Positions 10,873 to 21,392 of a DNA stretch of 64,000 nt are shown here, one piece after another. The DNA comes from Hexactinellida sp. DTS-2022. Lineage: Eukaryota; Porifera; Hexactinellida. Each line of letters opens with the position of its first letter. Within the stretch, counting starts at the first letter, position 1. The position numbers were made by a program, and so were the translations under genes. Location: positions 1,984,001-2,048,000 of the forward strand of contig JAPNXP010000007.1 in the NCBI GenBank assembly GCA_028753945.1, read 5' to 3'. Below the pieces are notes generated by a model. That model ran no database searches, was not told the origin of the DNA, and saw nothing but the letters and a program-made list of their open reading frames with translations.

Positions 10873-11969
10873 GAGGGTTTATCTGTTCATGAGGTGTCGG
10901 CGTTTTGGAGTATCGGTGGAATTGCAGCGGGGCATTGTTTATGGAATTATTTATCATTTATGACTATGCCAGTTACGTTTGTTGGATTTATAATAGTGTT
11001 ATGTAGCGAAGAAACCTGTCGTCAATTAGCATCACTAATTGGATGGTCTTCTTCGTACAATACGATAGCATCTTAGTTTACTGTCAGTATTTAGGATTAG
11101 TTACTATACTTTCCTTGAGAACATGTTATGACAATCTATTGCATTGACTGGAATTTATCATGGTGAGAAATTTATTGAGAGTTATAAACCACAAATTACA
11201 AATGTTTTGATTGTTATTATTGTAAACAATCAAAGGCTGAGGTGGGCAGTGAATTCAGTTAATCGTATGATGGTATTATACGTTGGCCATTTGTTATACG
11301 ATGATTATACGCTCGAACGTATATATGATCCATTATACGTATATATGGTCCATTATACGCTCCCCGAACGTAAAACGTATAATCGTATAATGCATCTATG
11401 AAATATAGTACTAGGAAGTGCTTAAAATATCGGTGGAAGGAGAATTGGATTAATTAATTACTAAAAATTAACAAAAATCAGTAACAAGTTGATCCAACTA
11501 AATTTAAAATATTTCTAGCTGTACAGAGATAAATGTAAATAACTATGGGTCAATAATAATATCGTACACTACTTCATCCTTGGTGCAAAATATTAGCTTT
11601 GATGGTAGGCCTTATATAGAGTAGGCTATGGTTTATCCGATTTTAGATTATAATCTTATATTTTTTGGCATATCCAATCCGAATCTACATAGCAAATGTC
11701 CACGTACCGAACTGTCCACGTCCCGAATTGTCCGTTCCGAATTGTCTACGTGCCTTACAGTCAGTATCCCTAATTATGTGTACGATATATTACATAGAAT
11801 CTCAAAGAATGTTAATTGCGATATTGAAAAATGCGGACTCATGAATAATGACGTCACTAAATTGACATTCTGAAGACGTAGCAGAATTTTAAAAAAAATT
11901 ACTTCTCAAATAATTCCATGATATATTAGCTTCATTTCAATGTGTAATCTCGCTTTTCAATTTTGCCAC

Positions 11970-12945
11970 GGGGAATTCCATGTCAAGTCAACCAGTCATT
12001 TCACCACTATCAATCGATTTGTCTGCAAATTGCTGTGTAACAAGCTACAAGCAAGTCTATACTTTCCTCAAAATTTTAGACTAATCGGTTGAGTGGTTTT
12101 TGATTTATGAAGTCACAGATTTTCATTTTTTTGTTGATTATCCAAACATTTTTCAAAATCTTGGAGCACCATCTCACTTCTAACTCGTATGACTTTTGAT
12201 ATAATTATCCAATTCCTTTAAAAATTGCTATTCTTACGTTTTAATATATGGAGAATTCAAATCAGATGGATATATTAAGTTATCATTTGTTTTTCTTAGT
12301 GAAAATTGGAACTGAAACCAATACCGGAAGTAGAACCGGAACCATGACGTAGAAAAAATGTATATTTTCGGATCACTTTTATTTTCTGGTAATTTATAGT
12401 ATGCAGTCTTAACTCATTATGTAGAAAATTTCATTATGGTTTCCATATCTTCCCATTGAGTTATTCACATTTTTGTTCCTCTAAACGCTTTTTATGTGAT
12501 ACAACTTTTTAATGTTCTTTGTAAAATACAATACTGGCTAGAACTATACTCTATTTCTATCATATTGATATATATTTCATATTTGTATAATTATTATAAC
12601 CAATGATTTATCCAGGAGCGCGAGACGCTCCTTTTGGAGTATGATTTTTTGGAAAATTTTAATTAGGAGCGCAAAAATTTGGAATATTCTCCAAAAAGTA
12701 ACATTAATTTGTGATTTGGACGTATGGAAATTGCATCAGACCAGGAATAGGAGCGTATTTACAAATGGATACATAATACACGGATTATAACTCATTCCAA
12801 CAGCATTATTCAATTGATATGTGTATCAGAAATTTGTGGTTTGTGATATGTTTGACCTCAGATATATACTACATGTTGATTTAGTGCATTAGTATTGTTG
12901 CTATGTATAATAGGAATGCAAGAGATTAAACTAATGAGCTGTGGA
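11970..12945. repeat. Left long TIR of the 7.6-kb element
   Basis: Reverse complement of 18812-19594 with few differences; landmark words are CCGGAAGTAGAACCGG and GACTGGTTGACTTGACATG. The extra length comes from the 183-bp MITE at 12601-12783 and its TSD. Confidence 0.9.
12601..12783. mobile_element. hAT-type MITE in the left TIR
   Basis: 183 bp with an exact 8-bp TSD ATTATAAC (12593-12600 and 12784-12791); the right TIR preserves the empty site. It shares TTTATCCAGGAGCGCG with the MITE at 9694-9886. Confidence 0.88.
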
Positions 12946-14169
12946 GCATAAATGTGTTTACGATTGATTATCATCTATTTATTTGCATCACATCGAATTT
13001 GAGATTTGAAATCAATTTCAGTCTACCTAGTAATGTATACCTTGCCGCGATGTTCAATCGGTGAGTTTCAAGATTCTCCGTGCCACAAAACATTTCATAC
13101 TCGTGGAAAGATCGTTCTAAAACAATCCACTCAGTTGTCAAAGGAAGACGTTGAGTTAATAGTATGGAGGACAGGGATTCATATGAAGAGTTTTAATACT
13201 ATTTGTCTCCATCACAGTATTCTATATTTAGATAATTTTACAACATTTAATCCATTTTGCTGTGACCCATTTCGGCATCATGAAGACAAAAAGAGTCATA
13301 AAGGTAGTATTAATGATAATTAATATTGTCAAATAATTTACTGTTCTTAAGTTCTAGGAAATGTAACCATTACAAAGAGTAAGTCGAACGACTTAATGTG
13401 TTATGACATGTCAATTGTCCCAGTAATTCAAAAAGCTGAGCAATATGATATCTTGATGGATTTAATTCGAGAGAAAGTAGCCATTTCAGATACTGATAAG
13501 AAGATTCAACTCCTTACCCTAGGGCCTCAAACTTGCCCTCGCTATACTCTTGAAAACTTTTTTGGAGTTTCAGACTATTTAGTTCGTGAGTCACGCCAAG
13601 TCTTCAAGACAGCAGGTATCCTTGGAGAGGTTGCGCCTAAAAAAGGTAATCTGTAATTATAATTAATATCATAATGGAATTCATTTTATTTTGATATTAG
13701 GGAAGAAGTTGCCGATTGAAACGGTTAAAATCGTAGAATCTTTTAACCAAAATGACGAATACACACGACAAATGCCTGGGAAGAAGGATTATATTAGTAT
13801 TGGACGAAATAATCACATTCAGAAACGCTTAATTCTTTGTAATTTGAAAGAATTATTTACCGAGTTCAAAACCAAGTTTCCAAACTTAAAGGTTCGAAAA
13901 CACATGCAATATAATTTTACATAATATACACATAATTTCAATTTTAGATTTCATTTTCAAAATTCTGCGAATTACGTCCAAAGTGGTGTGTACTGGCAGA
14001 TTCACGTGGGACACATTCTGTGTGTGTTTGCTCAATACATCAAAACACTATTCTTCTTATTGATGCAGTTGACATTCAGGATACCTACAAAGATCTAATG
14101 TCCAAGTTGGTTTGTTCACTTGACAATGCCAATTGTATGATTCACCGATGTGAAAAATGTCGCGACGCC

Positions 14170-14527
14170 GGAATTTGACCTACATCGAAGTAGGAATTTG
14201 ACCTACTCTAAGATTATAGGAATTTGACCTACGCATTTTTTGAATCAGGAATATGACCTACATAAGGAGTAGGAATATGACCTACATATATTCCGGTGTA
14301 GGAATATGACCTACATAAGGAGTAGGAATATGACCTACATATATTCCGGTGTAGGAATATGACCTACATAAGGGAGTAGGAATATGACCTACATATATTC
14401 CGATGTTGGAATTTGACCTACATAAGGAGTAGAAATATGACCTACATATATACTGGTGTAGGAATATGACCTACATAAGGAGTAGGAATAAGACCTACAT
14501 ATATTCCGATGTTGGAATTTGACCAAC
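14170..14527. repeat. Left subterminal array of MULE1
   Basis: About 14 units of GTAGGAATTTGACCTAC (variants AATATGA). Each unit is a dyad: GTAGG pairs with CCTAC around a 7-bp centre. Units are 23-31 bp apart with short linkers such as ATAAGGA and ATATATTCCG. Probably transposase-binding sites; by position the array may also hold the promoter. Confidence 0.9.
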
Positions 14528-14819
14528 GTGGGAATTTGATCTAAGTATTGAGAAACCTTTGCACTTTTGAGGTACGAATTTATTCTCACACAATTGTTAA
14601 AAGTAGATAGCGAACAACAATGCATTAAACAAATCGAGAAGAGTGATAAAAAATACTTCAATTGTTCAAGTGAAGTGGGAAATAATAACATTTAACCACT
14701 TCTTTGAATGGCTGCATGTCATATTTATATATATATATGCGATATATATATACGTATATAGTATACTCATATTCAACGGAAAAAATATTGGATATTTATT
14801 GTTTACTATTGTTTGCCAA

Positions 14820-16437
14820 ATGGAATATTCTATGGTTGAAGGGAAAAAGGTTTAATTCTCTTAATTACGAATCAGGAGGTTATTTATACGTGAAAGTTCG
14901 CTCCTCCCAAAGTTGCTCCTACGTTAAATGCACACTCAATAGAGCCTCAGGATGTCCAGGATATGCTCATATTGATCATGTTGCTAATACTTTAAGGTTA
15001 ACACGGGAACACCACCATGATGAGAATGCATACAAACGTCCCGAAATCGCTTTACGGAATCAGTTGAAAAGAGCCGCTGAATGTGACTCAGAAAAATTAC
15101 GCGAAGTTTTCAATAATACATGTCGGGGAGATCCTGCTAGCACATTGGTATCATTTCAAGAAATAGAAAGTAGCATGTGCAAAAGAAGAAGAAAATTACT
15201 CCCACCTCTCCCAAAGGATATTCAAGATTTCTGCCAACTAATTATTGAAACTCCATATTCCCATTTGTATAAGGCAACTGTTAATATTAATGGAGGGTCA
15301 GCAGTTATTCTAGCATCAGACTTCATGCTCGAGAAGCTAAAGGTAGCTCAACAAATTCAATTTGATGGCACATTCTACACAGTACCGCGTTTATTTTACC
15401 AGCTATTCACAATTTTCATATCATTTAATCGACACAGTGTTCCTGCTGTTCACATTTTGATGCAAAATAAGACCGAAGAGCTATACTTTACAGTTCTCGT
15501 GAAATTACTCGAAATAATTCCTGAATTTTCTCCAAAAATGGCCATCAGCGATTTCGAAAAGGCACCTAGGAATGTTTTCAAACGATTATTCCCAGGAATA
15601 CAGATCACTGGCTGCTGGTTTCATTTCACCCAGGCAATCTGGAAGAAAGCGCAAGTTTTAGGACTTTCAACTGTTTACAAAAGGGATTCTGAATTTTCCA
15701 GCTGGCTCAGAAAGTTGATGACATTACCCTGGTTACCTGAGAGTGAGATCATAGAAATATTTTCTCAATTGGAAGCACAAAATTTTGAAATGGGTGAAAT
15801 TGTAAACAATCTAATCAACACTTTTAAAAGATATTACAAAAAGACTTGGATTCTTGGAGAAAAGAATTTATCTATATTTTCTTCTGAACATGCAACAAAC
15901 AATGGTGCAGAATCTTTCCATAAAACATTGAAATCCGTTGTTAAAGTTCATCACCCAAACTCATGGAAATTCGTATCAGATATGAAGAAGATAATAATTG
16001 ATTTTGAAAGTGAGTACCAGAGGTTAGAACAAGGGCTCAATATTACCCGAAACCCAAAGAGAAAGCATATTGTAAATGCTCAATTTAGGAAGGAATGTAA
16101 AGATAAATTAATGAATGGAATATATTCGAATCAGCAATACCTCAATTCTATATCACTCACAGTCGGCTACATAGGGAAACAGAATTCGGCACAGTACATC
16201 ACCATAAATAATACAGAGACTGAGAATGAGGACTCGAGATATGATGAAAATGATGCAAATGAAGGAATTAATAATCTTTGCTTAATATGTTGCAAAACTA
16301 AACAAGTAACGTTCGCGCTAGTTCCATGTGGTCACGCGAATTTATGCAAAAACTGTGGGCAACACTTTATAGATGAACAGAAACCATGTCCAATATGTCG
16401 CAGTGAAATAGTTACTATTATGCAAATCTTTCAATAA
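14820..16437 (+). CDS. FLYWCH-MULE transposase with C-terminal RING finger
   Basis: Near-intact ORF of about 540 residues. The frame is open from 14704, but homology to MULE2 (both start MEY) puts the real start at ATG 14820, with one 1-nt slip near 14850. Domains numbered from the open frame at 14704: FLYWCH finger about 50-120 (C-x(8)-C and H-H-H ligands); MULE domain with DGTFYTVP (Asp221), SDFEKA (Asp283), CWFHF, and NNGAESFH (Glu403), the full DDE set; acidic linker 505-524; RING finger 526-568 with C-x2-C, PCGHANLC, and CPIC, ending IMQIFQ. RING fingers of this short type usually recruit ubiquitin E2 enzymes. The transposase cuts and pastes the element in the nucleus; the role of the RING is unknown. 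It is on the same strand as the gene it interrupts. Confidence 0.88.
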
Positions 16438-16624
16438 TTAGCAGTTATCTTGTTATAATTAATTCATTCGTAATTACTTCGTTAACTACAATATAATAAA
16501 ATACATTATAATCACTGAAAATGTGTATCTTTGTTATAACTTGTAGATTAGCAAATGTCTGCGTTAAGAATAGTACTCAATGTAATCACTTTTGTTGATC
16601 TAAGTCTTAAATGTGGATACCGTA

Positions 16625-16948
16625 GGTCAAATTCTTACTTCGCAATCTACGTAGGTCAGATTCCTACATCATACGTAGGTCAAATTCCTACTTCGCAATC
16701 TACGTAGGTCAGATTCCTACATCATACGTAGGTCAAATTCCTACTTCGCAATCTACGTAGGTCAGATTCCTACATCATACGTAGGTCAAATTCTTACTTC
16801 GCAATCTACGTAAGTCAGATTCCTACATCATACGTAGGTCATATTCCTACTTCGGAATCTACGTAGGTCAGATTCCTACATCATACGTAGGTCATATTCC
16901 TACTTTGTTTGTATGTCAAATTCCTAGTAGGCCGTAGGTCAAATTCCG
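16625..16948. repeat. Right subterminal array of MULE1
   Basis: About 13 units of GTAGGTCAAATTCCTAC (variants TCAGATT, TCATATT), the reverse complement of the left units. They alternate with linkers TTCGCAATCTAC and ATCATAC. The higher-order period is about 47-48 bp (two units). Confidence 0.9.
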
Positions 16949-18585
16949 CGTTCCCAAAAATGTCCTGGAAATGATAATCTTAGATACTATCTCAGTGAAA
17001 TATTGGAAGCAAGAGACATGGAGGTATTCATTAATTCGTCTTTCAACAATATTAGAGCATCAATCTTAAAATTCTTACTTGATTTGTGTTCTAGGCATCA
17101 ATTCAGTATAAGCAATGGGAGAGTACTGATAAAACAAGTTTGGAGACCTACTCAACAACCATTAGACAATACATGAAATGTTGATTGATTCAATTGAGAA
17201 ACTAACTTCTCACTCATACATTTCTCGCGCCCAAACTTCTTATCTTCAAAAGCAGAAAGATATTCTAGATAAGGATTCGGTAATAGTTTTAGTTGATTTC
17301 GCAGAGAACTACTCGTTTGTTGTCCAGGATGAAGTACAAAATCATTTCATTGGAACAATGTACAAGCGACTTTACATCCAATTGTCATCTACTTTAGAGA
17401 GCAAGGTAAAATTTAAGATATAATCTCCCAGATATACTATCTGATTAAAGTTGATATTTGCAAATCTATATAGGTATTCTGTGTAACAAATCATTCTGTT
17501 TTATTTCCGATGATACAGAACATGATGTCACAATGGTGTACTATATGATCCAAACGTTCACAGAACATTTGAAATTAATTCTTCCTAACATTAGAAATAT
17601 TGAATATTTTAGTGATGGGTGTGCAGGCCAGTATAAAAATAGAAAACATTTATACAACTTGTGTCAGCATTCTACTGATTTTGGAATTGATGTAGTATGG
17701 AATTTTTTCGCTACCCGTCACGGAAAATCACCTTGTGATGGCATTGGAGGTACAGTAAAAAGAGTTACCGCCCGAGCAAGTTTACAGCGACCAAAAGAAG
17801 GTCATATATTATCACCTATTCAAATGTATAACTTTTGTTCTACAACTCCAAATCTTTCTTCTATCAAATTCTTTTTCATTTCCAAACATCAAGTGTCTCA
17901 TTTGCGAGAGACATTTAAAACAAAGTGAGTTAAATGCTTAATAGATAAAGCTCTTAAATTATGTTTTAGTACACTTAATTATGTTTTAGATTTGATAACA
18001 TCAAAACTATACCAGGAACACGTACTTACCATCAATACACTCCATTAAGTGCAACATTAATAGGAGCAAAGCGAATTAGTGACCAATTAGATTACACAAT
18101 AACATATGATTTTAAAGGAAATCGTGTGACAAACTCTAAACAATCTTCACAGCTGCCTAACCTAACTATAGGTGATTATGTCGCATGTATGTATGACAAA
18201 GATTGGTATATTGGTGTAATTAAAGAAGTCTGTGAGGAAGAAGGTGATATAAAGGTCAGCTTTATGCATCCAAAAGGACCAGGGCGTCCTGAAAATAGTT
18301 TCTATTGGCCCTCAACAGAAGACGTTTGTTATGTCCCTCAAAATGATGTAATAGGCTATATAGCCACTCCAAAACCTTCTTCAAAACGTGCAGGGAAGTT
18401 CAAAATCTCATCAATGGACATGAAGCTAATTACTGATTTTCAAACGTAGCAAGAGATTAAATTGTATATAAGTAAACTTACGTAATCCATTTGGAAATAT
18501 ATATGAATATTACATTAAATACAATTATCAAATCATGATTTATAAGTAATCTCAATTATTTGAATGATCATGTAAATAACAAATA

Positions 18586-18746
18586 CAGTGGAGTTGCTTT
18601 ATTAGCAACTCCCCTGTTAGCAATATTATATATATTGCTTTTTATTAGCAACCGCTTTTCATATTCCAGTTGAATAATACTGTTAATTTCATTCCCCTAT
18701 TAGCAACATTCGCCTATTAGCAACCAGATTTAGTGCAACTCCACTG
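18586..18746. mobile_element. Tigger/pogo-like MITE
   Basis: 161 bp with inverted ends CAGTGGAGTTGC / GCAACTCCACTG and TA on both sides (18584-18585, 18747-18748). Internal TTAGCAAC repeats. It follows the stop codon of the multi-exon gene. Confidence 0.85.
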
Positions 18747-18811
18747 TACATTGGTATTAAGATTGGCCCAAATAACAGTGTGACAAAAACTATTAGTTAT
18801 CGTAAGTAAGT

Positions 18812-19594
18812 TCACAGCTCATTAGTTTAATCTATTGCATTCCTATTATACATAGCAACAATACTAATGCGCTAAATTAACATGTAGTGGATCTGAGGTC
18901 AAACATATCACAAACCACAAATTTCTGATACACATATCGATTGTATATTGCTGTTGGAATGAGTTATAATAATTATACAAATATGAAATATATATCAATA
19001 TGATAGAAATAGAGTATAGTTCTAGCCAGTATTGTATTTTACAAAGAACATTAAAAAGTTGTATCACATAAAAAGCGTTTAGAGGAACAAAAATGTGAAT
19101 AACTCAATGGGAAGATATGGAAACCATAATGAAATTTTCTACATAATGAGTTAAGACTGCATACTATAAATTACCAAAAAATAAAAGTGATCCGAAAATA
19201 TACATTTTTTCTACGTCATGGTTCCGGTTCTACTTCCGGTATTGGTTTCAGTTCCAATTTTCACTAAGAAAAACAAATGATAACTTAATATATCCATCTG
19301 ATTTGAATTCTCCATATATTAAAACGTAAGAATAGAAATTTTTAAAGGAATTGAATAATTATATCAAAAGTTATACGAGTTTGAAGTGAGATGGTGCTCC
19401 AAGATTTTGAAAAATGTTTGGATAATCAACAAAAGAATGAAAGTCTGTGACGTCATAAATCAAAAACCACTCAACCGATTAGTCTAAAATTTTGAGGAAA
19501 GTATAGACTTGCTTGTAGCTTGTTACACAGCAATTTACAGGCAAATCGATTGATAGTGGTGAAATGACTGGTTGACTTGACATGGAATTCCCCC
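18812..19594. repeat. Right long TIR of the 7.6-kb element
   Basis: 783 bp, inverted partner of 11970-12945, preserving the empty site of the 183-bp MITE. Confidence 0.9.
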
Positions 19595-19604
19595 ATGCTA
19601 AAGC

Positions 19605-21057
19605 CAGGGTTGCTAACTATCACGCTTTAGGCGTGAATCTCACACTTTTTATAAATCTCACGATCTCACGCTTACATTCAAACCCTCACGTTAGAAAGGA
19701 CGTCCCGCGCCAGAGAAAGCAGCATAAAATTAACAAAAAAGCAGGAGGTCGAAGTTTAAAAAGCGGGAGACTCAAAATGTATGCTATTTCTTTGAATCTA
19801 TCATGAATAGAATGATAGATTTTGATTAATTTTTATGTTTGAATATCTACGATTAGGAAACGCTTATTTTCCTAGTTCTATCGATCAAATTGCTTCCTGC
19901 GTATCCCATATCCAGCCAATGTATGCAATAGCACAACAAAAACGAAATAGCAAGATTACTCAATTATAATTTTTCTACAAAGCATGTTTTTTATTAGTTA
20001 TACGTAGATGTAGCAGATTTTAAATATCTTAAAAAGTTCTCGTCATTAATGGACATTTTTCTCGAAATTTCAAGGAATTTTATGACGATTACGCAATCAA
20101 ATTTGTAAATTTGTTGTAAAGCATAAACCACAAGTGTTTGCATTGATTGACATAAACTAAACGAGAAAATAATCAGCATCATATCAGGTTAACAACTTTC
20201 TGGAGGATTTAGGCCACTTGGGGTATTTTTAAGAATTTCTTCCAAATTCGAATTAGAACATAATAGTAGCTAAGTTGTTTAATACGTCTTTTATTGTCTA
20301 CGTATTAGGTATAATACGTATAATGTAATACGTATTATGCGTATACCTTACTTATAATATCGAGCTCATGGAATTTGATTTGAATAACTTTTGGTTTAAT
20401 CGTTATTCTTTTATTGTTAATCGACTCGTAGTATAGTTTGTATAGTACAAATATGATTATTTGTTAGATGTTGTTTTTACAACAAGAATTAGAAATATTC
20501 TATTGAATTTACTTCAAAGATATCCCTGGTTGATCATAGATTTAACGTATAATACGTACTGGTGGATAGCGTATCACGTATAATACGTATAATACGTATT
20601 ATACGCAATACTCGTATTAAACAACTTAGAATAGTAGTGAAATAATAAGGGGCAAAAAAATCTTAACTAACTTACAAGTATACGGGTAGAACAAAACATG
20701 GTACTCGTATCTAGACTAATTTTAGAAAAAATCCAGTTATTTACTTATATATCATAAAATTTACATATAGCAACAATTTCCAAATAAGCAGGAGTTTGAA
20801 AAGTTTGGCGGGAAGTCGGGAGGATGGGAGAATAAAACGCTGAAAAGCGGGAGAGGGTTGCCAACTTTTTGTAAGCAGAAAGCGTTAAATTTTGTCCTTT
20901 TTTTGAAAAAAGCGGGAGATTTTGACTAAAAACGTGGAAAACAATTTTTCACCTCAAAAAGCAGTATATTGAGGGTTTGTTTAGCGTCCACCCCTTAAAA
21001 CCCCCGCCAAAATGGCAAAACCTCCCGCTTTTTGGTTTTCAGAGGTTGGCCTCCCTG
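19605..21057. mobile_element. hAT-type MITE of the GCGGGAG family, copy 1
   Basis: Starts CAGGGTTGCTAAC and ends TTGGCCTCCCTG, with the 8-mer GCTAAAGC on both sides (one base overlaps the terminal G). Many GCGGGAG words at both ends. Its interior is collinear with copies at 27302-28176 and 58565-61974. The right end is duplicated and rearranged (extra GCGGGAG-rich block 20850-21057). It holds a TA-flanked MITE at 20273-20626. Confidence 0.8.
20273..20626. mobile_element. TA-flanked MITE (AGTTGTTTAATACG)
   Basis: 354 bp with inverted ends AGTTGTTTAATACG / CGTATTAAACAACT, bracketed by TA. The other GCGGGAG copies lack it. Repeated TAATACGTAT words inside. Tc1/mariner-type by TSD. Confidence 0.8.
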
Positions 21058-21392
21058 CTAAAGCCCCTAAATTTTCAGCCGAAGCATCCTCAAGTACTTA
21101 CATGATCACAAAATTCTTTTTCGAACTATTTGACGTGCAAATTATTCTACGATGTTATAATAGGCACAAGTCCTAAAGAAATATTCTAGAATAACATTGA
21201 TATATTAATGCCAATATTATCGAAAGCTCCTAAAAATGGGGCTGTCAAGGCCTCCCCTACTTCGATGGCCTAGACAGCGATTGATGCCCCAACGTTGCGA
21301 AGGCCACCAAGCTATAGCTTAGTTAGCTTTTTAGGGTAATCCGGCCCTAGTTGACATGGCCTATTTTCAATTTATTATATCTAGCAATTTAG
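21058..21392. other. No gene; possible 5' region of the coiled-coil gene
   Basis: Contains a GC-richer patch at 21240-21350 with GGCCTCCCC and GGCCTAGACAG words of unknown origin. TTTAG directly precedes the ATG at 21393 and could be a splice acceptor. Confidence 0.4.

Larger units (their letters stand above)
10416..11400. mobile_element. Non-autonomous 985-bp element with CATAG ends
   Basis: Inverted ends CATAGTTGCATTATACG and CATAGATGCATTATACG, with an exact 8-bp TSD AAATATAG at 10408-10415 and 11401-11408; P element B has the empty site. Rich in TATACGTT words throughout. The ORF at 10894-11076 has no recognisable domain. The CATAG start plus 8-bp TSD suggests the P superfamily, with hAT as the alternative. 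Confidence 0.85.
7039..11630 (-). mobile_element. P element A (inside MULE3)
   Basis: Near-identical sibling of P element B at 47350-53124. The TIR reads (C)ATAGCCTACTCTATATAAGG (left copy begins ACAGCCTACTC). The flanking 8-bp duplication is GTTAATCC (7031-7038) versus GTTTATCC (11631-11638), one mismatch. 8-bp TSDs are usual for P elements. Inside, in minus orientation, are a THAP exon and a decayed transposase body. Relative to B it lacks about 70 bp near 7605 and carries extra insertions at 8837-8990, 9694-9886 and 10416-11400. It lacks the BED-hAT present in B. Confidence 0.85.
5232..11762 (-). mobile_element. MULE3 (Mutator-like element) split by P element A
   Basis: The left end (5232 on: GACAGTACGGTACGTAGAC) and right end (reverse complement: GACTGTAAGGCACGTAGAC) form an inverted pair. 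Both ends carry short tandem repeats around GGTACGTAGACAATTC; four units of about 16 bp can be counted at 11693-11762. The inside encodes a MULE transposase at 5445-6839. P element A occupies 7039-11630, so the MULE itself is roughly 1.9 kb. I could not find a convincing 9-bp TSD. Confidence 0.65.
14162..16955 (+). mobile_element. MULE1: Mutator-like element with RING-tailed transposase
   Basis: 2794 bp, flanked by an exact 9-bp TSD AAAAATGTC (14153-14161 and 16956-16964), the usual MULE length. The ends share CGGAATTTGACCTAC in inverted orientation; both are long arrays of a 17-bp dyad unit. It sits in exon 4 of the host element's transposase; removing it with one TSD copy restores that frame. 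Confidence 0.93.
13021..18449 (+). pseudogene. Seven-exon DDE-like transposase gene, MULE1 inserted in exon 4
   Basis: Exons read from splice sites and protein continuity: 13021-13303, 13358-13645, 13701-13891, 13948-16955 flanks (14161 | 16965-17023), 17095-17405, 17474-17924 and 17990-18449. From memory, the protein resembles a large animal family whose copies carry a DFAENYSF strand followed by a W-N-N..ATLHP block, FSDGCAGQYKN and HGKSPCDGIGGTVKR; these look like the acidic strands and helix of an RNase-H-fold DDE nuclease. The last exon adds a Tudor/Agenet-like segment (GDYVACMYDKDWYIGVI, FMHPKGPG, FYWPS). Long TIRs on both sides make it the element's own transposase. Exon 5 has two 1-nt frameshifts (about 17175 and 17342): the WNN..ATLHP block sits in another frame. 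MULE1 also breaks exon 4, so it is not functional. The superfamily name is uncertain. Confidence 0.75.
11970..19594 (+). mobile_element. 7.6-kb DNA transposon with long TIRs and a multi-exon DDE-like gene
   Basis: Bounded by inverted repeats of about 0.78 kb that start GGGGAATTCCATGTCAAGTC. The body carries the spliced gene 13021-18449. Three later insertions enlarge it: a hAT-type MITE (12601-12783), MULE1 (14162-16955) and a Tigger-like MITE (18586-18746). Subtracting them leaves about 4.5 kb. No clear TSD: the flanks read GCCAC and CATGC. The superfamily is not assigned. Confidence 0.85.

Noticed and set aside
14170-14527. CRISPR-like repeat array
   Set aside because: Repeats are short dyads with low-complexity linkers, inverted at the other end of the element, in eukaryotic DNA; they are MULE subterminal repeats.
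14704-14819. N-terminal 39 codons of the MULE1 open frame
   Set aside because: They begin at TTG in a TA-rich microsatellite and have no counterpart in MULE2, whose start aligns with ATG 14820.
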